Part shown: one piece after another, positions 50,490-63,500 of the stretch
How positions within the stretch are numbered: the stretch's first letter is position 1
Layout of the letters: every line of letters begins with the position of its first letter
Source: Homarus americanus
Lineage: Eukaryota; Arthropoda; Malacostraca; Decapoda; Nephropidae
DNA length: 64,000 nucleotides
Assembly (NCBI RefSeq): GCF_018991925.1
Contig: NW_024756914.1
Location: forward strand, 8,744,417-8,808,416
Direction of reading: 5' to 3'
The notes under the pieces: generated by a model
Told to the model about the DNA's origin: nothing
The model's input: the letters and a program-made list of their open reading frames with translations, nothing else
The model's database searches: none
Program-made: the position numbers and the translations under genes

Positions 50490-50761
50490 CATTTTCTCAG
50501 GTTTCAGTAATTAATTTTAACCTAACCCGATCCTAACTCAATTCAACCCAACCTAAGCTAGCCGAACCTAAACTCAGCATACCAAAGTAACCCAACCCAA
50601 CCTAAATCAATCAAACATAAAATGACGTCACCGAACTTATACTACTGTAAAATTATCAGCTGCTTGTGGGTCGGTGCTTGTAGTTATACGTTAAGGGGCT
50701 ACTGTACTGTACAATCAGGTTGGGTATCCTCTACTACAGGTTCAGTTGCTGCACATGGCAA

Positions 50762-51044
50762 GGGCGGATTCAGGGGAGTCCTGGACCCTCCTTTTCACCA
50801 GAAAATTACAATACCTTTTCTTTAATGCATTTTTGTATTGTAAAAAGTATTTACTATTGACTTCAGAATATCTCCTAATATCAAGTGCGCCTGGCCTTAA
50901 AATGCCCATGATATTGGTCAAATTGAAAAAAAAAATCAGGGGAGACTTAAAAACTCCCTCGCAGGGTGGACTGGATGCTCGCCATGTTCCCCACAATTTC
51001 TTGGATTCACCCCCCCCCCAATTTGGATATTCCTGGATCCGTCC
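50762..51044. mobile_element. Small inverted-repeat element (MITE)
   Basis: Ends gggcggattcagggg and, inverted, ggacggatccaggaata. About 283 bases with no coding content, and poly-C and poly-A runs inside. ORFs on both strands (50742-51074) are not supported. Confidence 0.5.
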
Positions 51045-51393
51045 AAGAATGGTACTGTTTTTGTAGATTCTCATCGAGCAGTGTGTTGACCTGTGTTGCT
51101 GTTCGGTAAAATTGGCTCACCTTCCTTATTCTTCGTAGCCTTTTTGAGGACCACTACTGGTATGCCGGTGGTCGGGTCAGTGCATGTTTTTAAAGTGTAA
51201 GAAAGACGGGCGCCACAACATCCCTCTTTTTAACCGTGTGTTGGGAGATGTTGTAATAACCGAACTTACTATTTTTTTTTTCTGGTGAGTACTTTTTATA
51301 TGTGCCATGAGATACTGATCAGTTACCTGTTTTCTAGCAAGTGCTGTTTATTATCGTCCTCTAAAGCCTCATTGAGTCACTTTCAATTGACAG

Positions 51394-51498
51394 TTGTACA
51401 CAGACCACAGGTTGTCATTTAATCTGCTGGTCAACTCAAAGGGCGACAACTTCAGCGTGGGTGAAACTGTTACCCTCACCCTCCGTTATACAGGTCAG
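51394..51498 (+). CDS. Possible exon of an unidentified extracellular-type protein
   Basis: Acceptor tttcaattgacag. It reads HRLSFNLLVNSKGDNFSVGE then TVTLTLRYTGQ, a beta-strand pattern like extracellular sandwich domains. Donor options are acag/gtcagg (51493) or tcag/gtgaaa (51498). Codon use is more GC-rich than the surroundings. I do not recognise the family. With the first donor, its phase matches the exon-like segment at 62856. Confidence 0.4.
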
Positions 51499-51702
51499 GT
51501 GAAAGAGCTGTGGAATAATTATCTAAGTTCAGAGGTGTTAGTTGCCTTCCCACACACACTGTACCGTTCACGTGGTGCGCCGACTAATAGTTATACGTAT
51601 GATGATGACTACTTGTTCAGTCATTTATTTTCACCTTCAGTTTCAGTACCACTAGACACATTGTTCTTCTGGTGTCTATAACCACAACTAAATGGCAGTG
51701 AT

Positions 51703-51703
51703 C

Positions 51704-51740
<37 letters not shown>

Positions 51741-51752
51741 ACACACAAATCC
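51703..51752. repeat. (CA)n microsatellite
   Basis: About 22 CA units with one interruption, just before the 44-bp array. Confidence 0.95.
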
Positions 51753-51774
51753 AGATATATGCACACATGTTTCC

Positions 51775-54700
51775 TCTACAGCACCACCAGCAAGGCAGAT
51801 CTACAATCAAGTGTTTCCTCTACATCACCACCAGCAAGGCAGATCTACAATCAAGTGTTTCCTCTACATCACCACCAGCAAGGCAGATCTACAATCAAGT
51901 GTTTCCTCTACATCACCACCAGCAAGGCAGATCTACAATCAAGTGTTTCCTCTACAACACCACCAGCAAGGCAGATCTACAATCAAGTGTTTCCTCTACA
52001 TCACCACCAGCAAGGCAGATCTACAATCAAGTGTTTCCTCTACATCACCACCAGCAAGGCAGATCTACAATCAAGAAATGTTTCCTCTACAGCACCAGCA
52101 AAACAGATCTACAATCAGAGTGTTTCTCTACATCACCGCCAGCAAGGCAGATCTACAGTAAGTGTTTCCTCCTGTCACCACCAGCAGGGGCAGATCTACA
52201 ATCAAAGTGTTTCCTCCTCTGGCACCACCAAGCAAGAGCAGATCTACCTGATAATTGTTTCTACTCCTACCAACACGCCACCAGCAAAACCAGATCTACA
52301 ATCAAAGTGTTTTCTCTTCATCACCACCAACAAGGCGGTCTTCACAATCAGGAATGTTTCCTCTACATCACCACCAGCAAGGCAGATCTACAATCAAGTG
52401 TTTCCTCTACATCTTTTAGCAAGGCAAGATCTACAATCAAGTGTTTTCACTCTGCATGTCACCACCAGCAGGCAGATCTACCAATCAAAGTGTTTCCTCG
52501 ACAGCACCACCAGCAAGGCGATCTGCAATCAGAGTGTTCACTCTACAACACCACCAGCAAGAACCGGGAATACTGGCAATCCAGTGTTTCCTCTGGCGCA
52601 CCAAGCAGAAGCAGATCTACAATCAAGTGTTTCCTCTACATCACCACCAGCAAGGCAGATCTACAATCAAGTGTTTCCTCTCATCACCACCAGCAAGAGC
52701 AGATCTACAATCAGTGACTTTCCTCCACATCACCACCAGCAAAACAGATCTACAATCAAGTGTTTCCTCTACATCACCACCAGCAAAGACGATCTACAAA
52801 TAGTGTTTTCTCTACATCACCACCAGCAAAGGCAGATCTACAATCAAGTGTTTCTCTACCCAGCGCACCAGCAAAGGCAGGAATCTACAATCAAGTGTTT
52901 CCTCTACAGCACCACCAACAGGGCAGATCTACAATCAGTGTTTCCTCTACAGCACCACCAACAAGGCAGATCTGCAATCAAGTGTTTCCTCTGCATCACA
53001 CTGACAAGGCAGATCTACAATCCAAGTGTTTTGCCTCTACAGCACCACCAGCAAGGGCAGACCTACAATCAAGTGTTTCCTCTACAGCACCACCACTTCA
53101 AAGGCAGACCTACAATCAAGTGTTTCCTCTGCTTACCACCAGCAAGGCAGACCTACAATCAGTGTTTTCATCACACAGCACCAACGAAAGAGCAGACCAC
53201 AATCAAGTGTTTCATCTACAGCACCACCAGCAAAACAGTTCTACAATCAAGTGTTTTCATCTACAGCACCACCAACCAAAGGCAGACCTACAATCCTAGA
53301 AATTGTTTCATCTACAGCACACCACCAGCAAGGCAGTTCTACAATCAGAAGTGTTTCCTCTACACCACCAGCAGGGCAGATCTACAATCAGTGTTTCTCT
53401 ACCAACACCACCAACGGGTCTACAATCAAGTGTTTCCTCTACACTTTTACCAGCAAGGCAGGTCTACACTCAAGTGTTTCCTCTACAACACCTAGCAAAA
53501 CAGTTCTGCAATCAAAATTGTTTCCATCTACAGCACCACCAGCAAGGCAGATCTACACTCAAGTGTTTCTCACTCTACATCACCACCAACAGAGCAGTTT
53601 ACCACAATCAAAGTGTTTCCTCTACGCCACCACCAGCAAAGGCAGATCTACAATCAAGTGTTTCCTCTGCAGCTACCAGCAAGAGCAGTCTACACTCAAG
53701 TGTTTCCTCTACAACACCACCAGCAAAGGCAGATCTACAATCAGAGTGTTTCCTCTACAGCACCACCAGCAAGGCAGATCTGCACTCCAAAAATTGACAC
53801 TCCATCACCACCAGCAAGGCAGTTCTACAATCAAGTGTTTTCTGTCTGCAGCCACCACCAGCAAGGCAGACCACAATCAGTGTTTCATCTACAGCACCAC
53901 CAACAAAGGCAGATCTACAATCAAGTGTTTCCTCTACAACCACCAGCAGAAGCAAGAATCCACAATCAAGTGTTTTCCTCTACAAGCACCACACCAGCAA
54001 GGCAGTTCTACAATCAAAGTGTTTCCTCTACAGCACCACCAACCAAGGCAGATCTACAATCAAGTGTTTCCTCTATCACCACCAGCAAGGAGCAGATCTA
54101 CAATCAAGTGTTTCCTCTACATCACCACCAACAAGGCAGACCTACAATCCAGTGTTTTCCTCTACAACACCACCAGCAAGGCAGACCTACAATCCAGGGG
54201 TGTTTCATCTGCAGCACCACCAGCAAGACAGGCCTACAATCAGTGTTTCATCACACAACACCACCAGCAAAGGCAGACCACAATGTATGTGTTTCCTCTA
54301 CCACCAACCAAGGCAGACCTACAATCCAAGTGTTTCATCTACAACACCACCAGCAAGAGCGAAATTTACAATCAAGTGTTTCATCTACAAGCACCACCAA
54401 CAAGAGCAGACCTACAATCAAGTCGCTGCATCTACAACACACCACCAGCAAGAGCAGACCTGCAATCAAGTGTTTCATCTACCTTTTACCAGCAAGAGCA
54501 GACCTACAATCAAGTGTTTCTCTACAACACCACCAACAAAGGCAGACCTACAATCAAGTGTTTCTCTACAACACCACCAGCAAGAGCAGTTCTACAATCA
54601 AGTGTTTTCCTCTACATCACCACCAGCAAGGCGGTTCTGCAATCAAGTGTTTCCACTCTACAGCACACCAGCAAGGTAGATCTACAATCAGTGTTTCCTC

Positions 54701-57700
54701 ACAGCACCACCAGCAGGCAGATCTTTCCATAATCCAAGTGTTTCCTCTACAGCACCACCAGCAGGTAGATCTACAATCAGGGTGTTTTCCTCTACATCAC
54801 CACCAGCAAGGCAGTCTACAATCCGTGTTTCATCTAGCACCACCAGCAAAGGCAGTTCTACAATCAAGTGTTTCCTCTACATCACCACCAGCAAGGCAGT
54901 TCTTCCAATCAAGTGTTTCTCTACCAGCACCACCAGCAGGTAGATCTACAATCAGTGTTTCGTCTACATCACCACCAACAAGGCAGTTCTACAATCGTGT
55001 TTCCTCTACAACACCACCAGCAAAATGATCTACAATCAGGTGTTTCACTCTACAGCACCCACCAACAAGGCAGGACTACACAATCAAAGTCATTTTTCCT
55101 CTACAGCACCACCAACGAGAGCAGATCTACAATCAGAAGTGTTTCTCCTACAGCACCACCAAAGCTGAGAGCAGATCTCTACAATCCAAGTGTTCATCTA
55201 CAGCACCACCAGCAAGGCAGATCTACAATCAAGTGTTTCATCTACAGCACCACCGACCGCAAGAGCAGATCACCACAATCAAGTGTTTCATCTACAGCAC
55301 CACCAGCAAAGGCAGATCTACAATCAAGTGTTTCCATCTACAGCACCACCAGCAAGGCAGATCTTTAATCCAAGTGTTTCATCTACAGCACACAGCAAGG
55401 CAGATCTACAATCAAGTGTTTCATCACAGCACCACCAGCAAGGCAGATCTACAATCCAAGTCAGGCTTTCATCTACAGCACCACCAGCAAGGCGTTCCTA
55501 ATCAAAGTGTTTCCTCCACAGCACCACCAGCAAAGGCAGATCTACAATCAGAGTGTTTCATCTACAGCACCACCAGCAAGGCAGATCTCTACAATCCAAG
55601 TGTTCCTCTACATCACCACCAACAGGAAGGAGCAGATCTACAATCAGGGTGTTTCATCTACAGCACCACCAACAAGGCAGATCTACAATCAAGTGTTTCC
55701 TCTACAGCACCACCATAGGGGAGCAGATCTACAATCAAAGTGTTTCCTCTACCAGCACCACCAGCAAGGCAGATCTACAATCAAGTGTTTCATCTACAGC
55801 ACCACCAGCAGGCAGATCTACAATCAAGTGTTTCCTCTACAGCACCACCAGCAGGGCAGTTCTACAATCAAGTGTTTCTCCTACAGCACCACCAGCAGGG
55901 GCAGATCTGCAATCAAGTGTTTCCTCCACAGCACCACCAACAAGGCAGTTCTGCAATCAAAGAGTGTTTCCTCCTACAGCACCACCAGCAAGAGAGCAGT
56001 TCTGCAATCAAGTGTTTCCTCTACCGGCACACCAACGAGCAGTTCTACAATCAAGTGTTTTTCTCTACAGCACCACAGCAAGGCAGATCTGCAATCAAGT
56101 GTTTCTCTACAGCACCACCAGCAAGGCAGTTCTACAGTAAGTGTTTTCCTCACCACAACACCACCAGCAAGGCAGTTCGCGTCAAGTGTTTCCTCACTGG
56201 CACCACCAGCAAGGCAGATCTACAATCCAAATGTTTCTCTACAGCACCACCAGCAGAGCAGATCTACAATCAAGTGTTTCCTCTACAGCACCACCAGCAA
56301 GGCAGATCTACAATCAAGTGTTTCTCTACAACACCACCAGCAAGGCAGTTCTACAATCAAGTGTTTCCTCCTACAACACCACCAGCAAGGCAGTTCTACA
56401 ATCAAGTGTTTTCTCTACAGCACCACAGCAAGGCAGATCTACAATCAAGTGTTTCCTCTACAGCAGCACCACCAGCAAGGCAGATCTACAATCAAGTGTT
56501 TCCTCTCCACACCACCAGCAAGGCAGTTCTACAATCAAGTGTTTCCTCTACAACACCACCAGCAAGGCAGTTCTACAATCAAGTGTTTCTCCTGCTTTTA
56601 CCAACCAAGGCAGATCACCAATCAGTGTTTCCTCTACCGCTTACCACCATAGAGACAAGTTCTACAATCAGGTGTTTCCTCTACAACACCACCAGCAAGG
56701 CAGTTCTGCAATCAGTGTTTCTCTACAACACCACCAGCAAGGCAGTCTGACAGTGTTTCTCTACAACACCACCAACAAAGGCAGTTCTACAATCAGTGTT
56801 TCTCTACCTTTTACCAACCAAGGCAGATCTACAATGAAGTGTTTCCTCTGGCACCACCAGCAAGAGGCAGATCCACAATCCCGCAAGTGTTTCCTCTACC
56901 TTGCCCACACCAGCAAGGCAGATCTGCAATCCAAGTGTTTCCTCTCCAGCACCACCAACCAAGGCAGATCTACAATCAGTGTTTCCTCACCACTTCACAA
57001 GCAGGCAGTTCTACAATCAGTTTTCCTCTACAACACCACCAGCAAGGCAGTCTACAATCAAGTGTTTCTCTACAACACCACCAGCGAGCAGTTCTACAAT
57101 CAATGTTTTCTCTACAGCACCACCAGCAAAGGCAGTTCTACAATCAAGTGTTTCCTCTGCTTGCCACCACCAGCAAAACTGAGTCTACAATCAGTGTTTC
57201 CTCTACGCTTCACCACCAGCAAAGGCAGTTCTAATCAAATATTTCTCTACAACACCACCAGCAAGGCAGATCTACAATCCAAGTGTTTCCTCTGCAGCAC
57301 CATCAGCAAAGGCAGTTCTACAATCAAGTGTTTCCTCTACATCCACCCACCAGCAAAGGCAATTTCTACAATCAAGTGTTTCACTCTACAACACCACCAG
57401 CAAGGCAAAGATCTACAATCAGATGTTTTACCTCTACAACACCACCAGCAAAGGCAGTTCTACAATCTAAGTGTTTCCTCTACAGCACCATCAGCAAAGG
57501 CAGATCTACAATCAAGTGTTCCTCTACAGCACCATCGCTTAGAGCAGTTCTACAATCAAGTGTTTCTCTCATCACCCGCGAGCAAGAGCAGTTCTGCAAT
57601 CAAGTGTGTTTCCTCCTACAGCACCATCAGCAAAACGGTTCTACAATCAAGTGTTTCCTCTGCATCTACCACAAGCAAGCAGTTTCACCACCGTCAGTAT

Positions 57701-60700
57701 GTTTCCTCCTACAACACCACCAACAAGGCAGATCTACACTCAAGTGTTTCCTCACAGCTTACCACCAAGCAAAGGCAGTTCTACAATCAAGTGTTTCCTC
57801 TTCATCACCACCAGCAAGCAGTTCTAATCAAGTGTTTCCTCTAAGCACCATCAGCAGGCAGAAGATCTACAATAAGTGTTTCCTCTACAGCACCATCAGC
57901 AAGAGCAGTTCTACAATCAAGTGTTTCTCCCATCACCACAGGCAAGGCAGTTCTACAATCAATGTTTCTCTACAGCACCATCAGCAAGGCAGTTCTGCAA
58001 TCAAGTGTTTCCTCCACATCACCACGAGCGAGAGCAGTTCTACAATCAGAATCGTTTCTCTACTACCACCAGCAAGGCAGATCTACACTCAAGTGTTTCC
58101 TCTACAACACCACCAGCAGGCATTCTACAATCAAGTGTTTCTCTACATTTCCACCAGCAAGGCAGATCTACAATCAAGTGTTTCTCTACAACACCACCAA
58201 CAAGGCAAGTTCTAATCCCAAATTAACCTCCCCCGACACCACCAGCAGGAAGTTCTACAATCAAGTGTTTCCTCTTACAACACCACCAGCAAGAAACGGA
58301 CCTACTATCCAGTGTTTCGCTTTACAACACCACCAGCAGGAAGTTCACAATCAAGTGTTTCATCTACAACACCACCATAAAGTTCTGCAATCAGGAAGTG
58401 TTTCATCAGCACCACAGCAAAGGCAGTTCACAATCAAGTGACTTTTCTCTACAACTTTCCACCACTTCAAAGGCAGTTCTACAATCCGTGTTTCCTCTAC
58501 GCACCACCATAAAAAGGAAGTTCTGCAATCAAGTGTTTCCTCTACAACACCACCAGCAAGAGTTCTACCACAATCCAAGTGTTTCATCTACGGCTTTACC
58601 ATCGAGAAGTTCTACAATCAGTGTTTTTCATCTGCTTCCACCACCAGCAGGCAGTTCTACAATCAAGTGTTTCTCTACAACACCACCAGCAAGAGCCAGA
58701 TCTACAATCAAGTGTTTCTCTACAACACCACCAGCAAAGGCAGGTCTACAATCAAGTGTTTCCTTTACAACACCACCAAGCAAGGAGCAGATCTACAATC
58801 GGTGGCTTACCTCTAACACCACCAACGTTCTAGTCAGTGACACCTCTACAACACCACCAGCAAGAGCAGGTCTACAATCAAGTGTTTCCTCTACAGCACA
58901 CAACGAGGCGGTTCTACAATCAAGTGTTTCTCTAACACCACCAGCAAGGCAGATCTGCAATCAGAGTGTTTCTCTACAACACACCACCAACAAGGCAGTT
59001 CTACCGTCAAGTGTTTCCTCTACAACACACCACCAGCAAGGCAGTTCTACCACACACTCAAGTGTTTCTCTACAACACCACCAGCAAGGCCAGTTCTACA
59101 ATCAGTGTTTCCTCTACAGCACCACCAACAAGGCAGATCTACAATCAAAGTGTTCCTCTAAACACCACCAGCAAAACGGAGTCTCAAGTGTTTTCCTCTA
59201 CAGCACCGGCAGGCAGGTCCCCAATCAGTGACTTCTCTACAACACCACCAGCAAGGCAGATCTACAGTCAGTGTTTCCTCTACACCACCAGCAAGGCAGT
59301 TCTACAATCAGAAGTGTTTCTCTACAACACCACCAGCAAGGCAGATCTACAATCAAGTGTTTCCTCCACATCTACCAGCAAGCAGGGTTCCTACCGCTCA
59401 GAGTGTTTCTCTACAACACCACCAGCAAGGCAGTTCTACAATCAGTGTTTCTCCTACGGCACCACCAGCAAAGGCAGATCTGCAATCAGTGTTTCTCTAC
59501 AACACCTGCCTTAATGCAGTTCTACAATCTAGTGTTTCTCCTACATCACCACCAGCAAGGCAGTTCTACACTCCAGAGTGTTTCTGCTCTACAACACCAC
59601 CACAAAACAAAACAGTTCTACAATCAAGTGTTTCCTCTGCAGCACCACCAGCAAAGGCAGATCTACAATCGATGTTTCCTCTACAACGCACCACCAACCG
59701 AGCCAGATCTACAATCAAGTGTTCCTCTACAGCTTTTCTCGCAAGCAGTTCCACTGAAATGGTGTTTCTCTACAACACCACCAGCAAGGCAGTTTATACA
59801 ATCCAAGTGTTTCTCACCACAACACCACCAGCAAGCACCAGTTCTACCGTCAAGTGTTTCTCTACAACACCAGCAGGCAGTTCTACAATCGGTGAACTTC
59901 CTCTACAGCACCACCAGCAAGGCAGATCTACAAATCAAGTGTTTCCTCTACCAGCTTTCCACCAGCAAAAGGCAGTTCTGCAATCCAAGTGTTTCCTCTG
60001 CAACACCACCAGCAGGCAGTTCGCGCACAATCCAGTGTTTTCTTACTTTCCAACCGAGCAGTTGCACAATCAAGTGTTTTCCTCTACAGCACCACCAGCA
60101 GGCGTTCTAAATAAAGTGTTTCTCTACAACACCATCCAAGCAAAGAGCAGATTTACAGCAAAGTGTTTCCTCTACAACACCACCAGCAAAGCGGATCTCT
60201 ACAATCAGGTATTTCCTCTACAACACCACCAGCAGGGCAGATCTGCAATCAGGCTCTCTACAACACCACCGCCGGGCAGTTCATACTGTCAGTGTTTTTC
60301 TCTTTACCACCAGCAGGCTGGTTCGCACAATCAAAGTGTTTATACGGCATACCAAGCAAGGCAGTTCTACAATCAAGTGTTTCCTCTACATCACCACCAG
60401 CAAGGCAGTTCTACAATCAAGTGTTTCCTCTACAACACCACCAGCAAGGCAGATCTACAATCAAGTGTTTCCTCTACAACACCACCAGCAAGGCAGTTCT
60501 ACAATCAAGTGTTTCCTCTACAGCACCATCAGCAAGGCAGATCTACAATCAAGTGTTTCCTCTACAGCACCATCAGCAAGGCAGTTCTACAATCAAGTGT
60601 TTCCTCTACATCACCACGAGCAAGGCAGTTCTACAATCAAGTGTTTCCTCTACAGCACCATCAGCAAGGCAGTTCTACAATCAAGTGTTTCCTCTACATC

Positions 60701-62182
60701 ACCACGAGCAAGGCAGTTCTACAATCAAGTGTTTCCTCTACAACACCACCAGCAAGGCAGATCTACACTCAAGTGTTTCCTCTACAACACCACCAGCAAG
60801 GCAGTTCTACAATCAAGTGTTTCCTATGCACATCTCACCACCAGCCAGGCAGATCTACAATCAAGTGTTTCCTCTACAACACCTACACCAGCAAGGCAGA
60901 TCTGCAATCAAGTGTTTCCTCTACAACACCACCATCAAAGGCAGTTCTACAATCAAGTGTTTCCTCTACAGCACCACCAGCAAGGCAGTTCTACAATCAA
61001 GTGTTTCCTCTACAGCACCACCAGCAAAGGTAGATCTACAATCAAGTGTTTCCACTCATCACCACCAGCAAGGAGCAGTTCTACAATCAAGTGTTTCACT
61101 CTACAGCACCACCAGCAAGAGCAGTTCTACAATCAAGTGTTTCCCTCCCCACCAGCACCACCAGCAAGGCAGTTCATACAATCAAGTGTTTCTCACAACA
61201 CCACCAGCAAAGGCAAGATCTACAATCAAGTGTTTCCTCTACAACACCACCAGCAAGGCAGTTCTACAATCAAGTGTTTCCTCTACAACACCACCAGCAA
61301 GGCAGTTCTACTATCAAGTGTTTCCTTTACAACACCACCAGCAAGGAAGTTCTACAATCAAGTGTTTCATCTACAACACCACCAGCAAGGAAGTTCTACA
61401 ATCAAGTGTTTCATCTACAACACCACCAGCAAGGCAGTTCTACAATCAAGTGTTTCCTCTACAACACCACCAGCAAGGCAGTTCTACAATCAAGTGTTTC
61501 CTCTACAACACCACCAGCAAGGAAGTTCTACAATCAAGTGTTTCCTCTACAGCACCACCAGCAAGGCAGTTCTTCCAATCAGAAGTGTTTCCCTCTATAA
61601 CACCACCAGCAAGACGATTCTACACAATGAAAGTGTTTCCTCTACATCACCACCAGCAAGGCAGTTCTACAATCAAGTGTTTCCTCACCCAACACCACCA
61701 GCAAAACCAGATCTACAATCAAGTGTTTCCTCTACAACACCACCAGCAAAGGCAGTTCTACAATCAAGTGTTTCCTCTACAGCACCACCAACGAGAGCAG
61801 ATCTGCAATCAAGTGGGCTCTCTACAACGCACACCACCAGCTAGGCAGACCTACAATCAAGTGTTTCCTGTACAACACCACCAACAAGGCAGACCTACAA
61901 TCAAGTGTTTCCTCTACAACACCACCAGCAAGGCAGATCTACAATCAAGTGTTTCCTCTACAACACCACCAGCAAGGCAGTTCTACAATCAAGTGTTTCC
62001 TGTACAACACCACCAGCAAGGCAGGTCTACAATCAAGTGTTTCCTGTACAACACCACCAACAAGGCAGGTGTACAATCAAGTGTTTCCTGTACAACACCA
62101 CCAGCAGGGCAGGTCTACAATCAAGTGTTTCCTGTACACCACTAGCGAGGCAGACCTATAACCACGTGTTTCCTCTACAATA
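51775..62182 (+). repeat. 10.4-kb minisatellite of a 44-bp unit
   Basis: The unit contains tctacaatcaagtgtttcct and ctacatcaccaccagcaagg. Length divided by 44 gives about 235 copies (estimate). The first seven units (51797-52080) and the 60357-61030 block keep the exact 44-bp period; the middle has many 1-3 base indels. Variant types cluster: AGATCT at the left, AGTTCT from about 55850, AGACCT/AGGTCT with cctgtac at the right end. The unit has no stop codon in any plus frame and 44 is not a multiple of three, so all three frames read the same 44-residue cycle (for example KADLQSSVSSTSPPARQIY). The long ORFs here are not genes. Confidence 0.97.
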
Positions 62183-62855
62183 ACAAATCATCAGTAATTC
62201 GTATATGACCTGTATCATCTATATGTTAACTCCATGTCTCATTTTTGTATTGAAAGCTTTTGTTCAACAATTTATTCCCCAGTGCCACTATATCTATTAC
62301 TGCAAATATTTTTTTTTGCAATGTATATTTTCAACCCCCGGGTGCTGTGCGTTTCAATTAGCCGTTAATTATTATTATTTACCATATACACATCCACATA
62401 ACGGTAGAACCACGTCCACACAAACACACACTTGAACACCTTGAGTCGCTGCCTTGGGATCAAATGTTAACCACCTCCCTCTCCTCAACTCCTGCCCACC
62501 AAGACGGGTGCAAGGATTGATGCTCAATCCACGACTAATATAAAAGTTGCAAATTCAATCCAGAAAAAATGGAAAACAAGGTGTTGGTTGAGTCGTGAAT
62601 AAGTGCCCAGTGGTAAACAATGTCACAGCCGAAATCTCACGCCCACGCCTACATCTGAACTGCCAAGGGTTATCTTCACCCTACAAGTGAGGTCCCAAAA
62701 CGTCACGTGAAAAGTCCATCAAAATACCACATGACAGGTGGTAAATCCTGCCAGTGTCTATACTGTACTGAGAAACTAAAAAAATAGATCCCTGGACGGC
62801 ACTCTGTAGGCCTACAATGACCTTCTCACCTCCCCTTGATCTTCATTGTCTCCAG
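62183..62855. other. Sequence between the array and the next exon-like segment
   Basis: No repeat or gene assigned. It ends in a strong polypyrimidine acceptor (ttgatcttcattgtctccag). Confidence 0.45.
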
Positions 62856-63028
62856 CTACCAGTTGGGACAGAACTGTTATACGTCCTCACCACCACCCAC
62901 CTTGGAACGGACCCTTTCACGTGCAGCTGTCCTACACCACAGCTACAACAGAGGCCTACAAAACCAGCTACCTTGCTGTAGTTATTTTAGCTTGTATGTT
63001 CACCCAATGTTTTCTGCTTTTATTGTAA
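62856..63028 (+). CDS. Possible last exon of a membrane- or GPI-anchored protein
   Basis: Frame with phase 1 start: TSWDRTVIRPHHHPPWNGPF, then HVQLSYTTATTEAYKTS, then a hydrophobic C-terminus YLAVVILACMFTQCFLLLL and TAA. The ending looks like a GPI-anchor signal or a terminal membrane helix. The stop codon overlaps an AATAAA. Family unknown. It may be joined to 51394-51493 across the minisatellite; no cDNA evidence is available. Confidence 0.4.
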
Positions 63029-63032
63029 TAAA
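63027..63032 (+). terminator. Polyadenylation signal
   Basis: AATAAA overlapping the stop of the exon-like segment; another at 63070 (ctcaataaacc). Confidence 0.4.
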
Positions 63033-63104
63033 AACTTTTGTTAAATGACTTACTGCCAGTTTCTCTCAATAAACCAACACTCCTATGTTTATTCTCAATG
63101 TACA

Positions 63105-63500
63105 GTTGTAGTGTACTGTAAGTGGCCAGTTGTCAATTCTCTTTGGTTGTCTATTATTTCTTTGTATGGGCTCACAAACGTACGTACATGTAAGATATCT
63201 CACACTCAGGATTGAGGTAGAATAGAAACTCACAATGCGTTTTCTGTATATATATATTGTTGTACAGTGCAGTGCTAAGGAGTTACTAGGTGATGAACAG
63301 TTTGCTCAGAGGTCCTGTTGGGCGAGGAGCTGTAGAGAGGTCTTGCTGGTCCAGTAGATCAGAGTAGAATGGCCTCCCGGCGGCGGTGGAGTTGTTTGTT
63401 GTTGAGATTGTCGGACCGTAGTCCGACACGGGCCTTTGCCTATAGGCGGCCCGTTTGGTGGTTCCGGCTGGAGCTCCTGGAGCAGCCAGACCGGATTTGG
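63105..63500 (-). repeat. 3' block of RNase H-type LINE family, copy 2
   Basis: Continuous version of the block at 19878-20090 plus 21530-21660. It contains a perfect 7-bp hairpin (gtcggac, cgta, gtccgac near 63410-63428) and a gcctataggc palindrome just after it. Confidence 0.55.

Noticed and set aside
51692..62183. Many long plus-strand ORFs (up to 660 codons)
   Set aside because: They are readings of a stop-free 44-bp tandem repeat in rotating frames; the three frames give the same cyclic peptide and no start context or domain exists.
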